NCBI GenBank assembly: GCA_037176885.1
Contig: JAWWNJ010000233.1
Span: 124,001 to 188,000, forward strand
DNA from: Favolaschia claudopus
Lineage: Eukaryota > Basidiomycota > Agaricomycetes > Agaricales > Mycenaceae
Reading direction: 5' to 3'
Length of the DNA: 64,000 nt
Shown: in pieces, positions 1-12,231 of the stretch
Layout: each line of letters begins with the position of its first letter
Position numbering within the stretch: the first letter of the stretch is position 1
Made by a program: the position numbers and the translations under genes
The notes under the pieces: generated by a model
What the model was told of the DNA's origin: nothing
Seen by the model: the letters and a program-made list of their open reading frames with translations, nothing else
The model's database searches: none

Positions 1-427
1 CAAACAACGCAATCTTTCCCACCAACCACCACTGGCATCTGGAACGACAGAGTCCATTGAACTCGCAAGAGCTCTTGAGCTATTGTATCACCTTTTGCGC
101 AGTATTGTTCTTACAAAAGGACTCAGTTTGATCTCGGCTTTCAAAGTCTCTCAGCCGCCCACGTCACCCACTGGTCCTTCGGGTGTTGCCTTGTACTTGG
201 AGGGCTAGCTTTACCAATCGTCGCGCGCGAAGCATCTCGCACCCTGGTCAGCAACAAGCGATCTTACATACTCATAGTTCTCCGTTCTTTCATTGATGAT
301 TGACATCGATTTTCATCCGGATCGCTCATTTCTCTCCAGCTGGGTCAAGCAAATCGCCAGCGAGACCAAGCCCATTCAAGCTCATCTGCCGTGCACACTC
401 TCTGGCAACAGCGTTTCATTCTGCCCA
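1..427. other. Upstream region, no gene seen
   Basis: No supportable gene. The segment lies before the first candidate ATG of the membrane-protein gene and probably holds its promoter and 5' UTR. Short open frames here have no recognisable content. Confidence 0.4.
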
Positions 428-3160
428 ATGTCTGCTCCCCGCATATATCTCTACTGTGAGTGCTTATCGTCCTAGACGCCCGAGACATCGAAACGTCAGT
501 CGGTCTCATCGCGGCGGCTGTATCAACGCAGACAGCTTCTCCGGACCGAGAACGCGGGCGAAACCAACGCCAAGACCTTCTCTTTGCTACTTTTAATCCT
601 GGTACGTGCCTAACGAACCTCCCCTCGTTTTCCCCTTTTCATGTATTCCCACCTTCACACCCATTCAATTTCCACTGCAGGCAGCTCTTCTACGGATATC
701 GTTGGAGACGAGAAAGTTGTATCCCGGAATGTCCCTCAACCTCGACGGCTGTCGCCTCGGTAAGAACCCTTTTCACCCCCGCTCATTCTGCGAATGAAAA
801 GCTAACGACCAACTCAGCAACTTCTTCTCGATTCATTTCTTTTCCAGGCTATTTGGTTGGCCTGGTATCATAGTGCTCGGTCAACTATTGCTTCAGATTC
901 TCGCGTGGGGCTTCTTCGCGTTCGTGCAACATCGCGGGGGGCTGGCGCTTCCTCTTGCATGGGCGGCCTCAGCAAAAGCGAATCCCCATTCCGTCCAGTG
1001 GGTTTCAACGCAGATAGCAACTATCCTCGCCTTTTGTTCGACGTTGTGAGCCGGCTTTCATTCTTCGTTTGCGTAGGCGAATATGATGCTGAAATTACGC
1101 ATGTAGCCTATTTTCATGGGGAGCTCGTCAATCGATAACACTTCGACTGCGCGGAGACGGGATGTCCCTGGCGCAATTTGTTCACTATTTGCAGATATCG
1201 TCACGCTCGTTGATTCTCAACCCACGAAATCTTACGATGACCTTCATGGCTATGTTTGTTTTCATTCTGACTGGAGTACAGACTGCTGGGTTCGTCGCAG
1301 ATACTCCCCGTTGGACGTGTTACCCTCTGACGCTTTCTTAGATGGAGTTCGTTGATAACGCCTCGAACAATCACCATAGACACTCCGCTATCCGGCCATG
1401 GGATCGATCTCTCCAGCCCATTGCTGAAGGACCTGAGAGGAACTCAAGCGGTGGATTTTTGCCGGAAGACTAGCTGTAAGTCAATGTTTGTTCTGCTACA
1501 ATTATGATATATCACCTCAATGTCTGCTCTGTCAACAGCGGCAGCCGCTGCGTTCATCGTCGGACAAACGGAGAGCGGTTACACCGCTGTGAAAGGGAAT
1601 TTGGGGCTTCCGGCAACTCTGACGGTCATGGATTTATCGTTCAATCGATCCACTGGTGCGTTTGCTTACATCTAATGTTCAACCTTTTGTTAATGCTTTC
1701 CGGCTAGAGGGTATACTACCACTCACACTCGAACCCCTCAACGCAACGACCTGGTTCGAGGGAGCTACGACCCTCCCGTCGACGGTTAAACCGGAATGGG
1801 ACCTTCCCGATGGTCTGGGATCCAGCTATACGCTGCACCAGCAAGGTTCCTCCCATGCTATTCGGTTTGTTCGGATGTTGAAGCTGACTCAAGTTCGTTG
1901 GTTGTAGGATTCACCGCGGATGTGTCATGTGAATTCTGGAAGGGTCCGGGCGACCCGAACGCGCCACGGCTGTTCTTTCAGACTAATTCCGTTCAGTCTT
2001 GGAATGACGCCAGAGTACCGTCTGAAGCTATAAGTTTCGTCGACATGTTTTCGGATTGCACTGGCAAGAATGACACACGTCCGTCTTTTTCTCTCTTTTT
2101 CTCTTTGATGCGTGGCGTTTTATCTAAATAACAATTTAGAGCCATTAACGTGGAGTCGAGCGTATGTGCTGAGCGCACAGCCTAATTACATGGTGATGAT
2201 TGCGTGTCCGGCCGGCAATACGACAAGCAAGTGTTTCCTTTCTGTGGTGTTGCAGAGAATACGTCCAGCTAACGTTCGATATCAGAGATCGTCTTCAACA
2301 CGGCGAATCCCGGTCTCTACGACTTTCTCGGTACCACCGTATGTACCCTCAAGCCAAAGACAACGAATGTAGAGGTCTCGTACTCCGACATCATCAACAT
2401 CAAGACGCTTTCGAATGGCACGTTTGCGGATATCCGTGCACCGGCGACGCTTGCGGCTGCTGATACGCTATACGATATGGTGCTGTTTTCGCAGTCTGTG
2501 GTATCTAATGGGATGGGGGATAAGTTGAGATCGCTGGTCTCTGAGACTGATGGGAAGGCTTTTACGAATGATACAATTTTGCGATCTATGGTGAGTTTTT
2601 TTTCTGTCTCACCGCTCGTATATATCCCGGTTGGTATCGATACTAATGAAGGAGTAGGAACAATTCGTACGAGGAGTGACCGAGTACAGCGCGACGGTAA
2701 AACTTCGAATACATGAATTTGAACCTTCGATTGCTGAATGAACATGCTACAGGTCTTCCAAGCATGTCTCGCTACCAATCAAACATTCATGAACTCCCTT
2801 TCACCCTCCGACAACCTCAACATCCCCACCAACGGCACCTTCCACACACAAACCATCGGCTGGGCTCGCGCGACGTCCGGTCTGACTGCGGTGCAGCTCC
2901 TCCCTGGGACGGTTTTAGCTCTCTTTACGATTTACATCGTCGTCGTTGCGGTTGCATACCATGCAGCGGATGCGAAGGGAGCGTACTTCGATCCTTCGGA
3001 CGCGATGCATCTCGTGGCGGCTTCGTCTGCTGGAGGAGATCGTGGGTATATCGGGAAGGAGGGGGAGGAAGTTAATTCGGCTGCTGAGAGTATCAATGTG
3101 TGTCTGAGTAGTGAACCGGGGAAGGGAGGGATGGCGTTGTTGTTGAGTCGGGGGCGATGA
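428..3160 (+). CDS. Multi-exon membrane protein, paralogue A
   Basis: Function unknown. Reading through about ten short introns gives a protein that aligns exon by exon with the gene at 34257-36697. Matching blocks include an N-terminal hydrophobic segment (GIIVLGQLLLQILAWGFF, about 875-930), a GMSLAQF exon (about 1160), GIDLSSPLL (about 1405), GFTADVSCEF (1908 on), TTVCTLKPK (about 2335) and a C-terminal membrane helix LPGTVLALFTIYIVVVAVAY followed by DAMHLVAASSAGG. Together these suggest a large, probably extracellular loop region between an N-terminal membrane block and one C-terminal helix with a short cytoplasmic tail. The 3' end (stop 3158-3160) is firm. The start is not: ATG at 428 joined through canonical introns at 456-499, 601-680 and 760-848 keeps frame. 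A different choice (donor near 719) would give an N-terminal helix that looks more like paralogue B. The intron near 2227 may use a GC donor. Confidence 0.75.
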
Positions 3161-5815
3161 CCAGGGAAAACTATTTGTGTGGGTTCAGATGTATTTGTTG
3201 TATGTATAATGTTACACAGAACGAGATAATCAATCAGGGAGATGCAAACTCACCATCCGTGCGGACAAATGCAGGAGATGATTCAGATGCGGAGCGACAG
3301 GGATGGTGTTTGTAATACATACTTCTAATACAGAATTTTGCATGGGCAAGCCAAATCCGTGCTAAATAATTTGAAAGCTGTAGTAATATGACAAACTACC
3401 GGATTATCAGTCGCGACCCATTCGTGGTATACTCATTCTCGGAATCCTCACACTTCGCAAGTTGACGCGTTGCAGAGTGCCGAATCACGTGATCGTGATT
3501 TGACCAATGGATCTTTTTGCGTATCAGCAAGTTCTTATACCGGAACAATCTACTAAGACGCAGTGTTGAGGGCGAATATAGAAAGAGGTAAGTAAAAGAG
3601 ATTCGTCCAGGGGTGGTAGAGTATAGTCTTCGTGTGTGAGGTGAGAGCCACAGTATGCGAACGGAAGGAGCCTGAGGAGATGGGGACGGAGCTGGAACTA
3701 GAGCCTATGATACAGTGGCAGCGTCGAGTACATCTCATATTCTACTGTGCAAGTAGAGAGCCCAGCGCTGTACTTTGAATATAAGGTGGGAACTTAAGAG
3801 GGAACCCGGATAGACGAAAGGAGAAAGAAAAATCGGATATATCACTTCAAAAACGCGTGCCGCATTGTCGTTGGGGGCCGAGACGTTGACTTCAGAGTCC
3901 TCCTGCGGCGCGGGTGGAGGTGGTGGTGAGGGAAAAGTGGTTCCGGTGATGATTCGGATTGGGATTGGAGCCTTGCAATTGAGCGAGCGGTTCCGGTGCT
4001 GATCGGATATGACCCGCGAGCGACTCGACGACATGCTCCGGTCTCGCCCCTGCTCAGACGCGGAGCACTCCGACCTACATCCCGATTGGCATGGGCATAT
4101 GCGGCGTCACGTCCCCACCTCCCCACCTTCCACCCGCCCTTCCCCGGGACCACGACGAAGCATCGCACTCGAAGTCAGCACTGACAACGACAACTCGGAG
4201 AGGACGCAGACGAGTCACCCCCAACCAGGTGATACCAGCCGGAATAACAGGCCGCATCGCCTCGCCTCGCACGGGGACTGAGACCGACACACACGCGTCT
4301 CATCACTATCGCATCCGCGAGCGCTCTTCTCGTCGTTGCTGAGAAGAGGGGTACGGAGACGCGAGCGTGTCGGGCGGAAGTGAAAGTAGGGGTCGAAGTA
4401 GGGGTTAAAGCAGAAGTAGGAGCAGCAGATGGGGAAGGGACGGAGGAAGCGGGTATGTATCCTCTCCCTCGAATCATCCACGTACGAATCCCCCTCCTCC
4501 CCAATCAGCAGCGCGGCGTCGCTGCTCCACTTTCCAGCTCCTACTCCACCCCACGCGCGTCGAGATGCGCAGCGACCTCGTGCGGGTGGCGCGGTATGTC
4601 GGCGTCGGCGTCGGCGTCGAGGTGGACGAGGAGGGGGCGGGTGGACGGGAGGCTGGAGGTGGTAGTGGATCGATTGAGAGGGAGCGGAGGAGGAAGAAAG
4701 AGGATGGCGGCGGGTGGGGGTAGGGGAGGAGGAGGATGGAGGTGCAGGTGGTCGGGGAGGAGCCCGTCACGGTGCGGCTGCTGCATGGCGCGGGGTGTGT
4801 CGGCGAGGCGGACGGGAGGCGGCGGGTGGAGAAGGTAGTTGAGGACGCAGGAGGCTGAAGACAACGAAGAGCTCAACCGGACTCGAAGAATCCACCGCGC
4901 CGTCATCAATACATCCCGCGCCGTAGCCACATCCAGCACCGTTTGTGCCGGGGCGGTGGGCGCGTCAGTGCAGGAGCAATTGAGTGTAGTATGTACACAT
5001 GTGGGCGGGGGCGGCGAGGGCGATGGTGGGTGGGGCTGCGAGTTGGGGTGAGTGTTGGTGTGAGTAAAGAGGAAGAGCGGAGTAGAGGAAGAGAAAGCGG
5101 GGAGGCGAGTAGGAAGGGGGGACAGAACCAACTCACCCTCACTGCTAAGCACACATAGTCACCCCCGTACACCCTACCCCTTTCATCTCGAGCTTCCGCA
5201 CGCTCTTGCTGCCTATACGCACGCTCCTACCTCCTCTCGCTCCCGAGTCGACGCTGTCTGCTCTGCTCCTTCTCCTGCAGCCTTTCCTTCCCCGACCGAC
5301 GCTTCTTCTCTTCTTCGTTTTCCTCCTCCTCTTCGACGGAGGGAACTAGGAGTAGAGAGGGAGAGAACGAATCAGCGGCAGGCAGGAAAAGAAGAATACA
5401 AACGAAGAAAGCGAAAGAAAACTCACTCACCCCACAGCCCCCCGCTGAATACAAATACAAAAGGCATACCCTAACCGCACACGCGCGCGGGTACCGCTAT
5501 CCCCGACATTCGGGGATTCGATCCCAGCAACCACGATACTTGACGATGACGACAAAGCGTCCCCAACGCAGACGCAGACGAAATCGCAGATATTACCGTA
5601 TCAACGTGAAAGACAATCAGGGCGAAACTTGAGACCATAGTTCTAGGGCGGAGACGACGGAGAGCGAGCGCGGAAGGTTGAGGACTCGGAGGAGGACCTT
5701 AGTGGGAGGACGGAAGCCATCGGATTTAATCGGAAGACGACAACGTATACGTGCCACGCGCGAGGCACGTGTACGAGAAACAGAACACAACAAATCCTTC
5801 TCACGCCAGACCAGC
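3161..5815. other. Long intergenic region
   Basis: No confident gene in about 2.6 kb. Several long open frames occur on both strands, but they are proline/serine/arginine-rich products of biased composition without recognisable domains. A perfect 8-bp inverted repeat with a 3-nt loop (ATCCCCGA/TCGGGGAT) lies at 5499-5517. The part next to 5816 should hold the promoter of the F-box gene. Confidence 0.5.
4380..5150. repeat. Purine-biased low-complexity DNA
   Basis: The plus strand is strongly enriched in G and A (runs such as GGAGGAGGAGGATGGAGGTG), with the complementary strand C/T-rich, over several hundred bases. Simple GTC/GGC triplet runs occur near 4602-4620. This composition explains the long overlapping open frames on both strands, so none of them is called as a gene. 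Confidence 0.55.
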
Positions 5816-7558
5816 ATGTCCGAGACCACTCCGCCCACAAATCCGACCGCTGCCCGATACTCTGGTAGCCGCTCCAGCTGGCTGGCCGCTTCACCTTCCC
5901 CGAGTCTTGCCACTTTACCTGACGACGTGCTAGGACTGATACTGCAGATCCTACGCGACGAATGGCTGGTCGACATCCACCCCAAGTTTCGCGCGCAGCC
6001 TCGTTTCGATTTCGAGAGATGCCAGGGTGAATATCTGCTAGCACTCAGCTCTACATGTAGAGCCTTGCGCTGTCAAACTATGCCGTGGATATTTCGTGAG
6101 GTTTATAACTGGGAAGCTTCGCGGGGAACGGTATGGCCGGTGTCTTTGTGGCCATACTTCAAGTAAGTGGTATCTGTAATTGCTACATGAATCAATTGCT
6201 GAAAACCCGGCTCTCGAAGGACTGTTCATATCCGGGACCGTACTACTCGAAACTTGAGGAACCTCGAGATCCCAGCGGAAACCCTTAATTCGCTTTCCAT
6301 AATGCCCTCGCTAGTAAAGCTCACACTTCGTCTCGAATCCTGCATCCCATCGGATCTTCTCCATGCCATCTCGCTTTCTCGGTCATTACTGTGTTTCGAG
6401 ATCCACCAGGCACGTTTCGACGGAGAATTTTCTTCCTCCCCACTCCCCTTTCCTGCTCTAGAAACTCTGGTGATGTCAACCGCTGGATTCTGGGGCGTCG
6501 TGGGTCAGGATGACGTAGATCGTCCTAAGCAAGCCTTCGTCGTCGACTCGCTTCTCAAAGCCGTCGGTGATCGCCTCACCGAGCTTCGAATATCTGGCGA
6601 CCTCATCTCCACCACATTCCCCTCGACCAGATGGTCACGCCTCCGAAAGCTGGCGATAACCGAACATTCACCCGCACCATATATCCACGTCTGTGATATT
6701 GTATCCAATATGCCCGTATTGCGTCACCTTGAGGTTCTTTATACTCTTGACATAACTAGCGAGGACGCACGAAGGAGAACCATTTTCCCGTCATTTCATC
6801 TTGGAGATGAAAGTGGTAGAGCTCTTTCAGATTCTTGTCCGTTGCTTTCGGTCATCAGTCTTGGAAATTTGCTCCCCAGCGATCCTATCTTCGCACAGCT
6901 TCCACCACGCTTGCCCTCGCTTGATCTTCGAGCACCGGTTGACCCGTACGACTACATCAAAGGATTCCCGCGGCACGCTTCTCTCCCTTTCAACGAGCAT
7001 ACGTTACCATGCGTCCTTCCCCGCTTGCGGCACTATCAAGATCTCAACGAGTTGTGTTTAGACCTCGAATCCTTTGTGCACGCCGCCCTGATTCAGCATA
7101 TTGGCCTAGCTTTGCCTGGAATTGAAAGTTCTGGAGTTTGGCCTTCCTCGATACCCATGTATGAGCTCTCCATCTCGTTTCAATCCAGCGGACTGCAATG
7201 TATTTGTGCCTCCTTTCTTGGCTATACAACTGTACGACTAACTTCATTCTTCTAGCCGGCGATTCTGACCGCCCTAAACCTTTTCTCTCATCTTCTCCAC
7301 CTGCGCATTGTGATGGACTTTCCCGTGATCTATTTCGATCGCCATTACTCTCGGGAGGTCACTGCTCAGTGGTTCCTTCGAGGCGTCCCCACTCTCCAAA
7401 CGGTGTCTCTCGCCAAGATGACAGGCATATATCGCTCTGGCTTTCACGAGGTGTCATGGGACAGGTGGGATCGAGGAGTGTTCGATTTCATCGTGCCCAC
7501 CTCGCCGCCCACCCCTCCCTCTCCCGAACCGTGGCCCGTGGCCGAGACGTTACCATAA
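5816..7558 (+). CDS. F-box / LRR-like protein
   Basis: Probable substrate-recognition subunit of an SCF ubiquitin ligase. The N-terminus (residues about 30-110) has an F-box-like pattern: LATLPDDVLGLILQILRD, then LALSSTCRALRCQTMPWIFR. It is followed by leucine-rich segments (SLVKLTLRL, LTELRISGDL, LRKLAITEH, LRHLEVLYTL) typical of the fungal F-box/LRR class. Exon 1 runs 5816-6162, intron 6163-6219 (GTAAGT...AAG), exon 2 from 6220. A last exon begins at 7256 after a CTAAC branch site and encodes LTALNLFSHLLHLRIVM. The donor before the last exon is uncertain; only a GT at 7136 keeps phase. Stop at 7556-7558. Target unknown. Confidence 0.8.
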
Positions 7559-8146
7559 TCCGATTGCTGTTTGCTTGGCGGTTCTGGATCATAGCTGTTT
7601 GGATTGAACTATATCTATTAGACGTAGTTGTTTCGTATCTCATTATGTTCATGCGATGTGTACGTCCTCACCAGGCGCTCCGGTAAGCACAATATCAATA
7701 TCGTTGTTTGATCAGAATATTTCCTTCTTGAGATTACATCGACACCCACTCGCTAACTAACAATCTGAAGCTCACGAAAATGGCGCTACATCACTGAACT
7801 ACATCGGACCCAAGGTCGCAAAGCGAACAACGACCGATCAAACACCTCGATGCCGTTGTATTGCTGGTGCCCAGTGCCATACCGAAACCACGGTCTGACT
7901 TGTTTAGGGATATAAGGCTGAAATGTACGTCCTGCAAGGATTTATTCCAAAAAAAATGACCTGTAAGTATTGAATCTTTCCGCGAAATTCCCCGAACCGA
8001 ACGCCGTTTTCGCAAGTACAAACTTACTTTGTTTTCAGACTTCCTGAGGTCGCGATGATCAGCCTTGAAGCTGGCGAAATTCGCGTAGATATGCTAAAAT
8101 TTTTACCTCAAGATTTTGAGAACTCGTCCCCAGCGAATACATTCAA
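7559..8146. other. Convergent intergenic region
   Basis: Lies between the 3' ends of the F-box gene (+) and the BTB gene (-). No gene or repeat recognised. Confidence 0.4.
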
Positions 8147-9407
8147 TTAATCAGAAGCAGAACCAAAACCACTAGCATCGAAATTTCCCGGCAACTGGAA
8201 GTGTTCATGCAGCGTCCTTTTCTTCCTCGCAATCAAGGTCGAGATCGCCACCTCCCGATTCGTGCGATAGCATGCTCCGTTGTGACTCGACTTCCTCGTA
8301 TTGAGCGCTGCGAGATGCGCTTGAACCGCCTTTAACCTCCCCAGAAGATCTGTGCTCTCAAGCGCAGCGGCAGCTTTGGAGTTGACAGCGTCGCCCCACG
8401 CCTTGCGCCACTGGGCGACACAGTCATCTTCGTGACTTGCTGGATGTGCGCAACCGGTCCTGGGTAGTATTGGAGGGCTTGAGGCAAGCCGCGTGACTTC
8501 GGACTCGAGTGACCAGCGCCCGAAGAGCAGCTTCGTGATGTGCGTCGGAGAAAGTCCATCGCAGCCTTCGAGAGTTAGATCTCTGGTAAGCGGGTATCGT
8601 TTCAGTTTCATAGCGGAAACCTGTGCGTAGTACGCAAAGGCAGTGAGCCAAGGATGGGTATTGGGTATCGTGATGAGCTCCGCAGGTTTGCTGACTGTCC
8701 GTACAAGAGTTTCCCATGCAGTGAGAACTGTATCGATGAGTGCGCTATCTGAGAACCTCTCGGCTAAGGTCAGCGCACGAACGAGGAGCGTAGACGTTGA
8801 TAAAGTGAATTTGAGTTTGGGTACAACGGCGCGGATAACTTGAAGACTCCACTCTTCGATCGAGGTGAAGTGATACTTGTTGGTGATTTCGGCGACCAGG
8901 AGAAGACGGTCGAGGTCGACTGTGTTTTTGTCGCTCGAAAGATAAGCTTGCAGCTCGGGTGGTCTGTCGATGGCTTGGTATCTATTTTTTTTCGCGAAGA
9001 AAGAATGGCTTACAGAGCGTAGAGCACCCAAAGCAAGGATCTGAATGACTCCGCCGAGTCCGAGACTGCAAGTGGCGTCTCATCCTTCGATCCATCTGCA
9101 GCGCTAGCGGCGGAGTCGGACCCCGCAGGAATCACAAACATATCCTTGAACATTGATGAGTCGCGGGACATGAGAAATTTGTGAACCTAGAAAGTAGCCA
9201 GTGAGTTTTTGTTTATTATTGAAGGTAAAGAATATTTCAAATGCGATTCACCCGGAAGAGGGTCGTTCCTGCGCGGAGAACCAGATCGCCGTCTTCAAAG
9301 TAGTACTTTTCATCCCTAGTAGCTTGCGGTGCTGCGGGCACAGGTTCAGGATCTGCAGTAGAACCGCTGGTGTCGACCCGCGCCCTCTTCCGGCGCGTGG
9401 TGCTCAT
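8147..9407 (-). CDS. BTB/POZ domain protein
   Basis: Probable protein-interaction factor, possibly a cullin-3 adaptor. Three exons on the minus strand: 9407-9252, 9186-9013 and 8981-8147, joined by canonical introns. The joined protein begins MSTTRRKRARVD and then shows the BTB core common in mushrooms: YYFEDGDLVLRAGTTLFRVH, KFLMSRDSSMFKDMF, then SFRSLLWVLYALYQ and a helical segment VDLDRLLLVAEITNKYHF. The C-terminal two-thirds (about 180 residues) is helical and ends in a basic region RKKRTLHEHF. ATG at 9407 is chosen because no in-frame ATG lies upstream and the BTB pattern follows directly. It is convergent with the F-box gene at 5816. Domain call is firm; partner unknown. Confidence 0.85.
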
Positions 9408-10202
9408 GGAGGGAGTGGGCAAGAAGGCGGAGATCAATGACTCATTGATGCGCTACGGCAAAGCGATCACTGCCGGGAAGTTCCGACTCAGTATAAGGTC
9501 GGTAGACAGAGTACTTTGGGCGATTAATTATCCTTGTGCCTCGAGATCTTTTACAGCAAAAAAAAAAAAAACTCGACTTAAACTCGACTTGAAACATCAC
9601 GCACCCAATCAAATTGAAGGAAATACACTCTATTGTTGAGAATCTTGAGATAAAGCTCAATAAATGCGCATTTACAGTCAGGCTTTGGTCAAGTAGGGCC
9701 CGATTGAAAAACTCCATGCTCGTTTAACATTTCCTTCTGTCCTGACGCCCATATACAGTAATTGACGGAAATCTCCATCCTACGATGTTCAACTTTCTCC
9801 ATTGGCTGTGAACGAACACCCTGTTAGAAATTAGCTGTCAGGCTGCACGAACGAGCAGCCGCACTCACATTGTTTTTGAATAGCGATGGTCTCCGGTGCT
9901 GTTTAATTGGAGGAGTGAGCATCAATCGGAAATTCGGAAATCACTTAAGGTTGAATACCTCCACTACTTACATTATTTGATCGAGGGAAAGAAATGACCA
10001 GCAAATACTATTTGTGTGGACGTAGGTTTAATGAATATTGATCAGCGAGGTATAATTCAAATTTCGGCAGCGCGTCTCGGGCGAAGATTAAATTTCAATT
10101 ATTCGGAAGCAGGTGCGGCCCTCGTGACCGTGTTTTGACCGCCAGATCATCGGATCAAGAAACGCACGTGATCACGACGAACCTTCCCACCAACCACAAC
10201 CA
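9408..10202. other. Intergenic region with a block also found near 13.6 kb
   Basis: No gene seen. An A13 run lies near 9557. The stretch of about 9770-9870 resembles 13585-13700 (shared ATGTTCAAC, TGGCTGTG and ACGAACGAGC in the same order). The last 60 bases precede the ATG of the F-box pseudogene. Confidence 0.4.
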
Positions 10203-10722
10203 ATGGATCGACAGACTCCTCTGAATGTGCCAGAGGTGCTAGATCACTGCATCAGCTTCGTACCCATTCCTTCGCCTGATCTCCTGGCATGTTCTTTGGT
10301 GGCTCGCTCGTGGGTATACGCGGCACAGTCGCGCCTTTTTCGTGCACCCCATATCACGAATATCCGGTTTTATGACCAGGAGGAGATTGTTTGGCGGTTT
10401 CATAGCTCTTTGGTCTCCTCTCCTCATCTTTTCTGCCTTGTTCGGGAACTTGCCCTTGGGTCTAGCTTGTTTGATCATGCCACGATCGCAGCGTTCTGCG
10501 AGGTCTCGTTTACGCATCTGGAGTGCCTGACCCTGTGGATGCCCGAGCCTGTGCCCAAGGAGGAGGAGCGATCCATTCAGTCGCTTTTTAGCGCCCCCCT
10601 CGCTCCGCCGACTTGAGTTTTCGATGCTTTCATTCATTTCCGATTGCCAATATCTTTTGGCACTTCTCCCCGGCGATCCAGCACCTGGATATGCACTTTA
10701 ACTTGTCAACGACAAGCATTCT

Positions 10723-10959
10723 GTTGGAATTCTGAGGCTGTGACGCGCCGCCTCGCGAACCTTCCAGAATATTCCGTTCGACTCACTTTAACAGAACCTA
10801 GTAGAATTAGCTAGAATACTTACTGCAGTATAAATACAAGCCTGAATCTACAGTGTAGGGCATCTGTTTGCCCTAACACACAGTCTATCTAACCATAGTG
10901 TGATCGCAAACCTATTCCTCGTACTTGATCTCGGCATCCTTGCCGCGCGAAATTCAACA
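10723..10959 (+). repeat. 5' LTR
   Basis: TG...CA-bounded repeat of about 237 bp. It holds a TATA box (TATAAATA, 10829-10836). It matches 12232-12469 over its whole length with at most a single-base length difference near its start. Confidence 0.9.
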
Positions 10960-11027
10960 CAAACAGATCTCGGAATCGCCTCCGATAACCCGGCTACGCT
11001 ACTCGCTTCCCTCCATCCTCTCTCATC

Positions 11028-11873
11028 ATGTCTTCCTCCTACCGACTCTCCCTCGACCCTCTTACCGGCGTCGAGAACTATGCCTCTTGGGCCGTCCAAA
11101 TTGAGGACGTACTCAATGACATGGGACTTGATGATCACGTCCAACCGGAAGCTGCCGCCACCGCTGCCGACAGTCAATCACCTCCGTCCCCAGCATGGAA
11201 GAAAGCCGATCGCCGTGCTCTCACGCAGATCCGTACCCGTGTAGCTCCACACATCATTGTTGATGTGCGCAACGCGAAGACTGCGCTCGAAGCTTGGACG
11301 ACGCTCAAGGAGAACTACGAGACCGACGGCGGCATTGGTGTCATCATTGCCATCCGCCAGCTCTTCTCCACTCGCGCCACGAGCGACACCGACATTCAAG
11401 AGCACTTGCGCTCTATGAAGAGCCATGCCGAGAAACTCCGCACCTACGGCTATCCCCTCGCCGACCCCGTTTTCTCCCTCGCCCTTCTCACGTCCATGCC
11501 GGACGATTGGGATTCTTGGGTCTCATCAGCCGCACTCGATGCCGAGCTGCTGAAGAAACCAACCAAAATTCACGCCGCCATTTTGATGGAGGCCCGTCGT
11601 CGTGGTCAGAATGACCCCGAAGCAAAGTCTGCCGCTCTGGTGACTCGCAACCGCAGTTACCCCGCTAAGCAGAAATCAGCCGTGTCCTTTTCCAAAGGCA
11701 GGCAGCCCGTTGAATGTTTCAACTGCGGCGGCCGCGGACACCTCTCGCGTGATTGCCCATCACCGCGCACTAGCAATACTGTCGCGGCAGTTGCTCACGC
11801 CGACAGCGACGCAGAATACGACGAATACGACGAAGCCGACGATCTCAATGAGGACTTCGCTTTTGAGATCTAA
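11028..11873 (+). CDS. gag: Copia-type Gag polyprotein (no pol)
   Basis: 281-residue structural protein that would build virus-like particles and bind element RNA. The N-terminus LDPLTGVENYASWAVQIEDV is the usual Copia Gag opening (W at the YxxW position). The middle is the UBN2-like helical region (EAWTTLKENYETDGGIGV, LRTYGYPLADPVFSLALLTS). The zinc knuckle is CFNCGGRGHLSRDC (CX2CX4HX4C) near residue 230, followed by an acidic tail (DAEYDEYDEADD). The frame is intact from ATG to TAA, so the protein could still be made. It ends about 360 nt before the 3' LTR, leaving no room for pol. Confidence 0.88.
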   Translation: MSSSYRLSLDPLTGVENYASWAVQIEDVLNDMGLDDHVQPEAAATAADSQSPPSPAWKKADRRALTQIRTRVAPHIIVDVRNAKTALEAWTTLKENYETDGGIGVIIAIRQLFSTRATSDTDIQEHLRSMKSHAEKLRTYGYPLADPVFSLALLTSMPDDWDSWVSSAALDAELLKKPTKIHAAILMEARRRGQNDPEAKSAALVTRNRSYPAKQKSAVSFSKGRQPVECFNCGGRGHLSRDCPSPRTSNTVAAVAHADSDAEYDEYDEADDLNEDFAFEI

Positions 11874-12222
11874 TTCATTTATTCCTTCCTCGCCCAATCC
11901 TCGCCGCCCTCCTACGCTATAAACCACTTTTAATCAACAACATTTCCCTTCCACCTTCATCGATCTTTTCCGATATCCCCACAATTTACCTTGCTTATCT
12001 TCCAACCCCGAAAACTCCAATGTGTAACGGTTACGAGCGTGCAGGTCCTGCGAAACTGTTAGGCGTGATGCCGTCTGATGGGGGACGTGCGAGCCGGTGC
12101 GAGGAGATGGTCCTCGGTGCCACGATGGCTGCATAACACTGTGTACTGTGCCAACTCGGGAGTCTAGACACGGTTGTGAGCTCCAGGGGGAGCTGGATTT
12201 GATAGAGCTCGGACGTTGCGTC

Positions 12223-12231
12223 AAGGGGGAG
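12223..12231 (+). other. Polypurine tract
   Basis: AAGGGGGAG directly abuts the 3' LTR, where plus-strand DNA synthesis of an LTR element is primed. Confidence 0.7.

Noticed and set aside
4541..5152. 203-residue minus-strand open frame
   Set aside because: Proline/serine/histidine-rich product of C/T-biased DNA; overlapping frames on both strands are equally long and none has a domain.
5470..5560. Possible tRNA around GGATTCGATCC
   Set aside because: The T-loop-like word belongs to a simple hairpin; no acceptor, D or anticodon arms could be drawn.
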